Shown: positions 16,433 through 24,165 of the stretch, piece after piece
Layout of the letters: each line of letters begins with the position of its first letter
Numbering within the stretch: position 1 is the stretch's first letter
Assembly: GCA_964432925.1 (NCBI GenBank)
Contig: CAYSPM010000008.1
Location: forward strand, 1 to 38,293
DNA length: 38,293 nucleotides
Direction of reading: 5' to 3'
DNA from: CAYNTC01 sp964432925
GTDB taxonomy: Bacteria; Planctomycetota; Phycisphaerae; Sedimentisphaerales; Anaerobacaceae
Program-made: the position numbers and the translations under genes
The notes under the pieces: model-generated
Database searches by the model: none
What the model was told of the DNA's origin: nothing
Seen by the model: only the letters and a program-made list of their open reading frames with translations

Positions 16433-17883
16433 AAATCTTCAGAGCCTCTTACTTTTTCGACACTGCTGGGAGCATTAGGTTCCATCCAATGCACAATTTT
16501 TTCCAGGTAAATTTCCTCACTCCCAGTATAGTCGACGCTCTGTTCGGGCGTATGGCAATCTGTACAGGTGGATTGAGGTTCAGTAGTCCATGCTTCTCCA
16601 GAGGTCCTAATATGCTCTGAGCCGGGACCATGGCAGTTCTCACACCCGACGTTTTTAAGGTGGTCGGTCTCGCCAGGCCAGACAAAGCCGCTTTCGTAAT
16701 CCATTCCCACAACATGGCAAATAACACATTCGGGATCAAACTGAGAACCGACCTCCTCGAGTGTAGCAAAAGCACCTGCATGAGCTTTGCTGCCCCACAT
16801 TTCGTATTCGTAACTATGACATTCTTGACAGGCTTTCGAACCAACATACTCCAAGCCGTCTGATAACGGTAAACGAAGATAGGTCTCTAACAGCCTGCTT
16901 TCCTCCACGAGCCGTTGGTAGTGCTTATACAACTCAACCAGCGAGCTATCCAGCGGCAGGTCCTCGGTCACTGGTATGGCAGAAAAGTGCAGCTTCAGTT
17001 TGTCTATAGCTATCACCGGAGCATTTTGTACAGCCGATTGCTGCATCGCCGGCATACCAGAATCCAGAGGATTTTCTTCCTGAGGTTGAATTTCCAGCTT
17101 GCATACGTATCTGCCGAATCTGCCCACCGAGAACACCAATGGTCTGGCGAACTGCTCGCTGATCATTCTTGGCTCGTCCGAGTCAGCAGGGCAAATTATG
17201 CAATCGATCGCCGGCTCATCTTGCGCAATAGAATGGATAATCGCAGTATCGTACCTGTTAAGGATTAGAATATTTAACGCCTGGGCATCTGCCGGAGCGG
17301 GAAAAAGCTCGCTAATCTTTTCCGCCGAGTTTATATCAACATAGAAACTAACGATGGTTACGTTCAAAGGGCTAACTCCGAGGAAAAATTTCGCTGCGAG
17401 CTTAACCGGCAGACTTATCCCAGTTGGATTGCCTGAACTAATGGCATTGAAAGATATAGCGATTTCGTCTATAAGTCCCAATTGCCGGGCTATCTCTATA
17501 TCCTCATGGGTCAGATTAACCAGGTCATAGCCAAGCATCCTGAATGCATCAATTATTATCCCGAATTTGATTAGGTCCTGTTGGTTATTACTCTCTACGA
17601 ATGATCCGGTATCGATGATCAGCCTGCTTTGTTTGGCCACACTGTTCAGTACTGCTGCACGTCTGTCAAGGCCACCGAGTTGCCCACCTGAGCAACCACA
17701 CGGCTTGAGCGCTCCAAGTTCGCTGCCGGTGACAAAAATAGTCAGGACGTTGACCTGTTGACTCGATTCAGTGGCCTGCTTTTGCGGTCTGCTTGGCAAA
17801 CACGAAGTCACCGCTATTGCCGCAAGGCATACTGCGTACAACACACTAAGACAAGTTCCTAACCGTGTCATGAGAGCTTGCAT
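16429..17883 (-). CDS. Tetrahaem c-type cytochrome lipoprotein with a metallophosphatase-like N-terminal domain
   Basis: The 484-residue protein has a signal with lipobox VTSC (lipid Cys about residue 28). Next comes a domain beginning LTIFVTGSELGALKPCGCSG and GGLDRRAAVLN, like the 5'-nucleotidase/metallophosphatase-type domains fused to multihaem cytochromes in other bacteria. The C-terminal part is a cytochrome c554-type module with four CxxCH haem sites: CQECH (352-356), CVICH (386-390), CENCH (414-418) and CTDCH (440-444). It therefore acts outside the inner membrane in electron transfer. The partner is unknown, and the phosphatase-like part lacks an obvious full metal-site set. It overlaps the GspC-like gene by ATGA. 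A second ATG at 17871 could be the true start. Confidence 0.8.
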   Translation of the reverse strand: MQALMTRLGTCLSVLYAVCLAAIAVTSCLPSRPQKQATESSQQVNVLTIFVTGSELGALKPCGCSGGQLGGLDRRAAVLNSVAKQSRLIIDTGSFVESNNQQDLIKFGIIIDAFRMLGYDLVNLTHEDIEIARQLGLIDEIAISFNAISSGNPTGISLPVKLAAKFFLGVSPLNVTIVSFYVDINSAEKISELFPAPADAQALNILILNRYDTAIIHSIAQDEPAIDCIICPADSDEPRMISEQFARPLVFSVGRFGRYVCKLEIQPQEENPLDSGMPAMQQSAVQNAPVIAIDKLKLHFSAIPVTEDLPLDSSLVELYKHYQRLVEESRLLETYLRLPLSDGLEYVGSKACQECHSYEYEMWGSKAHAGAFATLEEVGSQFDPECVICHVVGMDYESGFVWPGETDHLKNVGCENCHGPGSEHIRTSGEAWTTEPQSTCTDCHTPEQSVDYTGSEEIYLEKIVHWMEPNAPSSVEKVRGSEDL

Positions 17884-17922
17884 GGTTTTTTACAGCGCAA
17901 AGTACACGTAACTAAGCCTGGA

Positions 17923-17928
17923 ATTATA
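17923..17928 (-). promoter_or_regulatory. Candidate -10 element upstream of the cytochrome gene
   Basis: A perfect TATAAT on the minus strand, 40 bases before the annotated start at 17883. No good -35 hexamer is found at 16-18 bases; the region there is an A-run. It may mark a weak or activated promoter of the cytochrome/GspC-like pair. Confidence 0.3.
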
Positions 17929-18000
17929 GGGTAGGCCGATTTTTTTTATCGATCCGCGACCTGCTGTCAGAGACCGGCTCATGTCATCACGACGGGCGCA

Positions 18001-19188
18001 TCACTTTCTTGAATAAAACCATCGACAAGTAACTGCGAGCTTTCCTCCCCCTTTTATGTTGATGAGCAATTCGTCTGTGAATAAACTCCTATTTTCTTGT
18101 TGAGCTGGTGGTGTTATCTGGAGATCGAACTGGTAGCCGTTGCGGACTTTCTTCTGCTCCAAAACCTTTACAGTATTACTCCTTGAAGAAGCCGACTCAA
18201 TCTCGAAATCCTCATCGTAGTTACTTAGTACCCAGACTGTTCTGTTTATTGGTTTGCCCGGCTCAGCATTGAAAACCATGATCTGAGGTGGAGTAATTTT
18301 GAACCTTTTCAGCCCCTCAAAGAAAATTGTGACTTTTTTACATTCTGGATGGCTTAGTCTGATATTGATGTTTCCTTGTGTATTCTCGTGAAACTTTTCT
18401 ATATTCACATGCGGTCGAAGAACGAATTTTGTTGCTTCTACCGACGCATCATAATCAGCCATTATGCAGCCGCCGGTCGAATCGATGGCCGTTATCGAAA
18501 ATGGCCTGCTATCGAGACTGACAATTGTAATTTCCGGGACGTTGGGTTCCTGTCCCTTCAAAGAAATCGTAAGCCTTTTAGGCTCATAATCGACCCTCTG
18601 CACAATCTTGGCCTTTATATTTAGCATAAGTCTTGGTGAATCCTTATCGTTACTATTGACATAGAGTTTTCGTCTCATCAAACCTGGCCGCGGAGGTGCA
18701 TTATATTGCACCGTTAGCACGCCACTTTCGCCCGGCTCAAACTCATTTTTGCTCAATTTCACAATAGTACCACAACACCGCTCGACTTTCGTAATCTTCA
18801 ATGGAGCATCTCCGATGTTTGTGAACTTGAATTCCCCTGTACTGCTTGTCTCAGATCCAACTTCACCAAAATCAAACTCGACCGCTTCAAATTTAATCTT
18901 CGGCGCCGGTTTCTCAGCTTTTGGCTCTTTTGCTGCAGTATGGGCGGATGTGACACTCACTTTTTCCCGAATGACAGGTGCCTCGACTTCGGTTTGTACT
19001 GTCTCCGACTCAGGCGGACTTGATATTTTACGGTCCTCAGAGGTGGCGGGGTATCCTTCAGCGGAAGTCTGCTCTTGGCAACCAACAAGCATAAGCGGAT
19101 TGACTAAAACCAGAAGACATAAAGTCATAATTGTGATATTATGCATTTGGTTTGTTATTTTAGCCGTAATGATGGTATTGCGTCTCAT
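18001..19188 (-). CDS. DUF1573-domain lipoprotein
   Basis: A 395-residue exported lipoprotein: signal with lipobox LVGC (lipid Cys at 37), a polar linker, then a DUF1573 beta-sandwich at about 98-190. The signatures are FEAVEFDFGEVGSE, FKFTNIGDAPLKITKVERCC, and the EPGESGVLTVQYN strand pair. A second immunoglobulin-like region fills about 200-395. The usual CGC triplet of the family appears here as CCGT. Such domains are frequent in planctomycete and Bacteroidetes surface proteins; the function is unknown. GGAG lies eight bases before the ATG. A second in-frame ATG at 19146 would still leave a signal peptide. It is divergent from rpmE, and the cytochrome gene follows 118 bases downstream. Confidence 0.8.
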   Translation of the reverse strand: MRRNTIITAKITNQMHNITIMTLCLLVLVNPLMLVGCQEQTSAEGYPATSEDRKISSPPESETVQTEVEAPVIREKVSVTSAHTAAKEPKAEKPAPKIKFEAVEFDFGEVGSETSSTGEFKFTNIGDAPLKITKVERCCGTIVKLSKNEFEPGESGVLTVQYNAPPRPGLMRRKLYVNSNDKDSPRLMLNIKAKIVQRVDYEPKRLTISLKGQEPNVPEITIVSLDSRPFSITAIDSTGGCIMADYDASVEATKFVLRPHVNIEKFHENTQGNINIRLSHPECKKVTIFFEGLKRFKITPPQIMVFNAEPGKPINRTVWVLSNYDEDFEIESASSRSNTVKVLEQKKVRNGYQFDLQITPPAQQENRSLFTDELLINIKGGGKLAVTCRWFYSRK

Positions 19189-19266
19189 ATCTTTGACTCC
19201 AAAATTCGACCATAGTTCCGAGTACCTCTAACAAAGTCCCATTTAGGGAACCTAAAATTCTAATCG

Positions 19267-19296
19267 AACATACTCCGGAAAGCAAGCCATTTTCAA
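19267..19296 (-). promoter_or_regulatory. Candidate promoter of the DUF1573 gene
   Basis: On the minus strand, TTGAAA (19296-19291) and TATGTT (19272-19267) are 18 bases apart. Just downstream lies a perfect inverted repeat, TTTAGG-GAA-CCTAAA at 19242-19256, which could be an operator or a hairpin in the leader. Confidence 0.35.
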
Positions 19297-19336
19297 GGCT
19301 TACGACCTTTATCAAAGATAATTTCGGGAAAATCTA

Positions 19337-19364
19337 TTGAAATGTTCACTCAAATCGATAGAAT
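19337..19364 (+). promoter_or_regulatory. Candidate sigma-70 promoter of rpmE
   Basis: TTGAAA at 19337-19342 and TAGAAT at 19359-19364 each match 5 of 6 consensus bases, with a 16-base spacer. The start would be near 19371, about 24 bases before rpmE. Confidence 0.5.
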
Positions 19365-19394
19365 TTGTACAGGCGTATTTGGAGAACTTCAATT

Positions 19395-19628
19395 ATGAAA
19401 GAAGGCATACACCCAAAATATGATAAGGTAGTGGTTCGTTGTGGCTGTGGCAACACTTTCGAGACGCGCAGCACAGTGAAGGAAATTCACGCAGAGATTT
19501 GCTCTAAGTGCCATCCATTCTACACCGGCAAGCAGAGGTACGTTGACACTGCCGGCCGCATCGAGCGATTCCAGAAGAAGTATGGCAAAAGCTACATAAA
19601 GAAGACGGAAAAAGATCAGCAACAATAG
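19395..19628 (+). CDS. rpmE: Ribosomal protein bL31
   Basis: bL31 is a structural protein of the large ribosomal subunit that helps bridge the subunits. The product (77 aa) starts with the canonical MKEGIHPKY and has the zinc-type cysteines C16, C18, C36 and C39, followed by the family motif HPFYTGKQRYVDTAGRIERF. It is therefore the zinc-containing form, not the zinc-independent paralogue. GGAG stands ten bases before the ATG. A strong hairpin follows the stop codon and prfA comes next; the rpmE-prfA order is common in bacteria. Confidence 0.96.
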   Translation: MKEGIHPKYDKVVVRCGCGNTFETRSTVKEIHAEICSKCHPFYTGKQRYVDTAGRIERFQKKYGKSYIKKTEKDQQQ

Positions 19629-19652
19629 CTGGCTTCTTCAATGTTTACAATC

Positions 19653-19689
19653 CGAGCTCTCGCCCCAACGGTACGGGGACGAGAGCTCG
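19653..19689 (+). terminator. Strong hairpin after rpmE
   Basis: CGAGCTCTCG plus CCCC (19653-19666) pairs with GGGG and CGAGAGCTCG (19675-19689, one bulged A) around an eight-base loop. It starts 24 bases after the rpmE stop. Only a weak T-rich stretch (TTGCTGTTT) follows, so it may terminate partially or act as an mRNA 3' end stabiliser. Confidence 0.6.
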
Positions 19690-19773
19690 TTGCTGTTTGG
19701 ACCGAGCGAGGCAGGCTTTGTACGTAGTTCGGTTTGTGCACGCTATATCCGGTTGAGCAAGGCACATAAATCA

Positions 19774-20862
19774 ATGGTTGGCGAAAAAGACAATTTGTTG
19801 GAGAAACTCGACGAGATAGAGCAGCGGTACGAGCAAGTAGAACGCCGGCTCTCTGACCCCGCTGTTGCCGGTGACTTGGCTAAGCTCATAGCTCTGTCGA
19901 AAGAGCAAGGCAAACTCAGATCGATAGTAGCCAAATATCGCGAGTACAGAACGGCGGTAGCAGGCATCGAAGATGCCGAACAGATATTGAACGATAACAC
20001 CGCTGATGATGATTTTAAAGCGTTGGCGCAAGAAGAGGTTCTCACCCTTCAAGACAAGAAAAACGCGTTGTTTCAGGATATCCAAAACACCTTGGTAATG
20101 GCCGATGACATGAATGTCGATTCGGTCATAATGGAAATTCGGGCAGGCACAGGCGGCGAGGAGGCAGCTCTATTTGCACGAGATCTGTACGATATGTATA
20201 TAAGATATGCTGACGCTCACAAATTGAAGGTCGAACAGCTTCACTTCAGCCCGACAGAGAAGGGCGGGTTTCGTGAGGTAATTTTCAGCGTCAAAGGTGA
20301 TAGTGTCTGGTCGGACTTAGGCTATGAAGGTGGCGGCCACCGTGTTCAGCGAGTGCCCGAAACGGAATCCCAGGGCAGAGTACATACATCCGCTGCAACA
20401 GTGGCAGTGCTGCCCGAGCCGGAAGAACTGGATATCCAGATCAACCCGGATGATGTCATCGAGCACGTTAGCAGATCCAGCGGACCTGGCGGACAAAACG
20501 TCAACAAGGTCAGTAGCGCCATCAAGCTCGAACACGTCCCGACCGGAATTACGGTCAGCATGCAGGATGAGCAAAGCCAGCACAAGAATCGGGCAAAAGC
20601 GTGGCGAGTCCTGCGAAGCAGGCTCTACGAATACCATGAGAGCAAAAGAAGGGCCGAGCGTGATTCACAGCGCAAAAGCATGATCGGCTCCGGCGACAGA
20701 TCTCAGAAGATCAGGACCTATAATTTTCCTCAGAACCGAGTTACAGACCACAGAATCAATTTGTCGCTGTACAGCTTGGATAAGATAATGGCCGGCGACA
20801 TAGATGAGTTGCTCACGGCCCTGAAAGAGCACGACCGGCAAGAGAGATTGAAAAACCTCTAA
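19774..20862 (+). CDS. prfA: Peptide chain release factor 1
   Basis: RF1 recognises UAA and UAG and triggers peptide release on the ribosome. The 362-residue protein has the class-I release factor core. The recognition loop VQRVPETESQGRVHTSA holds the RF1-type P-x-T tripeptide (PET, 195-197) rather than the SPF of RF2. The catalytic GGQ (239-241) lies in SSGPGGQNVNKV. The downstream NRAKAWRVLRSRL and TYNFPQNRVTDHRI segments are family hallmarks. The ATG at 19774 gives the standard length. The frame is open farther upstream, but that part is derived from the terminator region. It lies 145 bases after rpmE. Confidence 0.97.
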   Translation: MVGEKDNLLEKLDEIEQRYEQVERRLSDPAVAGDLAKLIALSKEQGKLRSIVAKYREYRTAVAGIEDAEQILNDNTADDDFKALAQEEVLTLQDKKNALFQDIQNTLVMADDMNVDSVIMEIRAGTGGEEAALFARDLYDMYIRYADAHKLKVEQLHFSPTEKGGFREVIFSVKGDSVWSDLGYEGGGHRVQRVPETESQGRVHTSAATVAVLPEPEELDIQINPDDVIEHVSRSSGPGGQNVNKVSSAIKLEHVPTGITVSMQDEQSQHKNRAKAWRVLRSRLYEYHESKRRAERDSQRKSMIGSGDRSQKIRTYNFPQNRVTDHRINLSLYSLDKIMAGDIDELLTALKEHDRQERLKNL

Positions 20863-20927
20863 CCGTACCCAGAGATAGCTAACTCATATCCACGGCAGGG
20901 TACAACTGGCAAAACGCGAGAGATGAG

Positions 20928-22013
20928 ATGATTGTCGTCGTTACGGGCATGGTTGGCCTCGATAAGAAAAGCTATCTTCAGAAGGTCTGCCAACTCTCAG
21001 CGCAGAGGCAAAAAGAGGTCATGCTATGTAATGTCGGCGACATGATGTATGCCGAAGCCCCCGATATCTCACCCGGCAAAATACTGGACATCTCGCTGAA
21101 GAGATTAAGTTCGCTTCGCCGCAGCGTTTTCAAAGACATAATTTCAAGGGCCGATAAGGCCCCCAATTTGATTGTCAATACCCACGCAACTTTCCGTTGG
21201 AAGCATGGCCTATTTCCAGCGGTTGATTTTGATCAGATGCGCCAACTTAACACTGACATGTACATCTGCTTAATTGACGGCGTAGTCACCCTGCATACGC
21301 GTCTTTCAAATGAACATGCTATGGAGCATAGCTTAAAAGACTTGATCGTCTGGCGAGAAGAAGAGATCATTAGCACTGAAATGCTTTGCAAGGGTATCAA
21401 TGATAAGGTTCCGTTTTACTGCCTGGCTCGCGGCTCGAATCAAGATACTTCCGAGACTTTCTACAAACTCGTATTTGAAGATAAAGTCAAAAAGGCGTAT
21501 TTAAGTTTTCCGATGACCGCCATAGAAGGCCTGGATGATGTCAGGGCAGATATTGACGAATTTCGCCGACACATAAAACAATTTTTCATCTGTTTTGACC
21601 CGGCTGACCTTGAAGAGTCATATTTACTAAATCAAATTGGAAAAGCTGAAAAGCAGGGTCTTCACTATGTTGAAGCAACAGCGTTAGGCAAAAAGGTCAA
21701 ATTTAATTTGGATGAGGTCAGGCAGATTCAGCGAGACATCAACAGCCAGATATATGCCCGTGATTTCATGCTGATCGACCAGTCGGATATGATAGTCAGT
21801 TTTATTCCAGCCCTGCCTGATGGAAGAGCTGCGATATCCAGCGGCGTTGAAAGAGAACTCCAGCACGCACACGAGGCAGCCAAAGAGGTTTACGTGATAT
21901 GGACCTCAAAACAGCTTCCTTCGGTATTCGTTACGCAAACGGCTACAAAAGTCTTCACCGACTTGGCCTGCGCAGTGCAGTTTTTCCAAGCCAAGGGATC
22001 TATTCAAAAATGA
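20928..22013 (+). CDS. Unrecognised two-domain protein: adenylate-kinase-like plus deoxyribosyltransferase-like
   Basis: A 361-residue cytoplasmic protein. Residues 1-180 look like an archaeal-type adenylate/cytidylate kinase: a P-loop-like start IVVVTGMVGLDKKSYLQKV and a NTHATFRWKHGLFPAVD segment (89-100). The P-loop is degenerate: GMVGLDKKS has Asp where the second Gly of GxxGxGK is expected, but keeps the Lys. Residues 190-335 begin AYLSFPMTAI and contain DMIVSFIPALPDGRAAISSG and VERELQHAHEAAKEVYVIW. This resembles nucleoside 2-deoxyribosyltransferase-type Rossmann folds. A role in nucleotide salvage or signalling is inference only. It lies 65 bases after prfA and is followed by the deacetylase gene. 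Confidence 0.6.
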   Translation: MIVVVTGMVGLDKKSYLQKVCQLSAQRQKEVMLCNVGDMMYAEAPDISPGKILDISLKRLSSLRRSVFKDIISRADKAPNLIVNTHATFRWKHGLFPAVDFDQMRQLNTDMYICLIDGVVTLHTRLSNEHAMEHSLKDLIVWREEEIISTEMLCKGINDKVPFYCLARGSNQDTSETFYKLVFEDKVKKAYLSFPMTAIEGLDDVRADIDEFRRHIKQFFICFDPADLEESYLLNQIGKAEKQGLHYVEATALGKKVKFNLDEVRQIQRDINSQIYARDFMLIDQSDMIVSFIPALPDGRAAISSGVERELQHAHEAAKEVYVIWTSKQLPSVFVTQTATKVFTDLACAVQFFQAKGSIQK

Positions 22014-22057
22014 ATTTCACACACGAGAAAGACTCGGTGTTGCCCAGGAGACAGACT

Positions 22058-23314
22058 ATGATTCGCTGCAATATCTGTATGATAGCTTTGGCTGTAATTT
22101 TACCTCTTACCATCTCATCGAGAGTTCAAGCTGGCATTGCCGAGGAAAGGCAGATTTTGGTGGTGCTCAGATTTGATGATTACTCCAGCAGGAGCCATAC
22201 AGACATAGAAACCAAACTAATCGATGCATTCCAAAAGTACAATATTTCTTGCACATTTGGAGTTATTCCATATGTATGTGCTAGGAACACTTGTGATCCC
22301 CGCACACAGGATGTTATCCCATTGACTCCGGCGAAGGGGGAAATCTTAATCAACGCTATTAAAGCTGGTATTTTGGAGGTGGCGTTACATGGTTACTCCC
22401 ACCAGACAGTTTGTGAAACGAACGGATATACCGAGTTTCATGGAGTCAATTATGATGTCCAATTCGAGAAGATAGCGAAAGGCAAGAGCTTTTTAGAGGA
22501 ATTGTTAGGTATACAGGTAACAATTTTTATTCCACCATGGAATAGCTATGATTTGAATACAATACGAGCCCTAGAAAAGCTACAGTTCAGGTGCATCTCC
22601 GCGGACGTAAATGGTGATGCAGAAGAAACATCTTCCTTAAAATTCTTGCCGAGAACGTGTGGTCTTCCGGAATTACGATATGCGGTCGAATCAGCAAGAA
22701 ATGTTCCTGAGATTCAACCTATTATTGTCGTCCTCTTTCACGAATATGATTTTCTTGAAATTGATAAGGAACATGGCAAACTTACGTATCGGGAGTTTAT
22801 TGAGCTTTTAGACTGGCTTACAGCCCAAGACGATATTCATATTCACTCGATTGATCAAACGATTGAAATGGCTGCTGGTTTAGGTGCACATCGCCTCCTG
22901 CTACACCATAGACTTTATTATAAACCTCCTTCATTTGTACCACCCTTTTTATTCAGACTCTATTTTCCCACTGGGGTTTACTTGAGCGAAGCTAGCATCG
23001 ACAATTTGAGACCAAGAAGTATGAAAACTAAGCTTCTTATGCTCACATCGGTTTTCTATCTAGCGATGCTACTGCTGTCTAGTGGTATGTTTTTCCTTGC
23101 AGGATTTATTCTGTTCCCCAAGTTGGGACCTGTGATACCATTTGTCAAATATGGTGCACCAACTCTCTTGGTTTTGCTATCAATTTATGCCCTTCGAAAC
23201 TTAGAGCTTGGTTATAGAGGTGCGATGGCCATAGCGGTAGGTCTTGGCTATTGCATTGGCCTGTGGAGTTGTCCTGCAAAGCCTGGAAAACAAGATCATT
23301 TGGAGCAGGAATGA
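22058..23314 (+). CDS. Membrane-anchored polysaccharide deacetylase-like protein (DUF2334/NodB type)
   Basis: The 418-residue protein has an N-terminal signal (MIRCNICMIALAVILPLTIS to VQA) and then a NodB-like barrel. Metal and catalytic motifs are FDD (39-41), HGYSH (111-115), PPW (159-161) and FHEYDF (227-232). About three hydrophobic helices close the protein (roughly 325-351, 363-385, 388-404), so the enzyme faces outside while anchored. The usual reaction is removal of acetyl groups from surface glycans; the substrate is unknown. The start was chosen for the strong AGGAG seven bases before the ATG at 22058. An ATG at 22010 overlapping the previous stop (ATGA) has no such support. Third codon positions look more A/T-rich than in the neighbours (not computed), which hints at transfer. 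Confidence 0.75.
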   Translation: MIRCNICMIALAVILPLTISSRVQAGIAEERQILVVLRFDDYSSRSHTDIETKLIDAFQKYNISCTFGVIPYVCARNTCDPRTQDVIPLTPAKGEILINAIKAGILEVALHGYSHQTVCETNGYTEFHGVNYDVQFEKIAKGKSFLEELLGIQVTIFIPPWNSYDLNTIRALEKLQFRCISADVNGDAEETSSLKFLPRTCGLPELRYAVESARNVPEIQPIIVVLFHEYDFLEIDKEHGKLTYREFIELLDWLTAQDDIHIHSIDQTIEMAAGLGAHRLLLHHRLYYKPPSFVPPFLFRLYFPTGVYLSEASIDNLRPRSMKTKLLMLTSVFYLAMLLLSSGMFFLAGFILFPKLGPVIPFVKYGAPTLLVLLSIYALRNLELGYRGAMAIAVGLGYCIGLWSCPAKPGKQDHLEQE

Positions 23315-23475
23315 TAGTTAATAACAGGATTCGAAAAAGAGTAACATAAAAGTAAACTAAATGACTTTGCCAGAATTGTTTTTCTAATTTTCCATATCTT
23401 TGAGTTTCCTATAGATGGGAATTCTTCAAAGAATAGGATACAAGTAGAAAACAGTTTAAATACTGAGCATGGAAC

Positions 23476-24165
23476 ATGAAATTTTCAGTTATGAAACTTG
23501 TAGGTTGTATTGATCAGACATTGCTTGAGTCCACAGCAACAGAAGGGCAGGTCAGAGAACTATGTCGAGAAGCGAGGGCTTATGGTTTTCATGCGGTGTG
23601 CGTGAACGGGCGGTGGTTGTCTTTAGTAGCTGAATTGCTGAATGGTTTGAAGGTCAAGGTTGACGGGGTAGTGAGTTTGCCGTTTGGCGCCGATACTACC
23701 AAAATCAAGGTCGCTCAAGCTAAGGACGCGATCTTCGCCGGCGCGGACGAGATAGATATGGTTGCGGACCTGGCCTCAATCGTTGAGGGCGATGCGAGAT
23801 ATCTACGGTATGAACTTCAGGCTATGCTAAAGGTTTGTCGGTCGATGAGGCCGGCTGTACTGTTGAAAGTTATAATTGAATCGGCGGCTCTGAATCGGGA
23901 GCAAAAAATCTTTGCCTGCGAGATTGCAAACCAGGTGGGAGTCGATTTTATAAAAACCAGCACAGGGCTTCATCCAACCGGTGGCGCAACAATCGATGAC
24001 ATAAAGCTGATGAAAGAGACGGCTCCCAATTGTAGGATAAAGGCCGCCGGCGGAATACGTACTGCTGAGCAGGCTCTAAAAATGCTCGAAGCTGGTGCAA
24101 CAAGGATAGGCACCTCTTCCGGCGTTCAAATCATAGAACAGTTCAAGGCAGGACAGATGAAATGA
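23476..24165 (+). CDS. deoC: Deoxyribose-phosphate aldolase
   Basis: DeoC cleaves 2-deoxyribose 5-phosphate to glyceraldehyde 3-phosphate and acetaldehyde in deoxynucleoside breakdown. The 229-residue TIM barrel shows the Schiff-base lysine motif DFIKTSTG, the KAAGGIRT phosphate/lysine motif, and the final IGTSSGVQIIE. The earlier VVSLPFGADTT and AGADEIDMVADL segments also fit. Length is typical of the short bacterial class. The last four bases overlap the pabB start as ATGA, so the two genes are translationally coupled although their pathways are unrelated. A second ATG five codons in is an alternative start. Confidence 0.95.
   Translation: MKFSVMKLVGCIDQTLLESTATEGQVRELCREARAYGFHAVCVNGRWLSLVAELLNGLKVKVDGVVSLPFGADTTKIKVAQAKDAIFAGADEIDMVADLASIVEGDARYLRYELQAMLKVCRSMRPAVLLKVIIESAALNREQKIFACEIANQVGVDFIKTSTGLHPTGGATIDDIKLMKETAPNCRIKAAGGIRTAEQALKMLEAGATRIGTSSGVQIIEQFKAGQMK

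Noticed and set aside
19690..19773. Upstream in-frame extension of prfA
   Set aside because: It begins right behind the rpmE hairpin and has no family similarity; the ATG at 19774 gives the standard RF1 length.
21899..22057. Longer start for the deacetylase gene
   Set aside because: It overlaps the preceding gene and would bury the signal peptide; the ATG at 22058 has a strong AGGAG.
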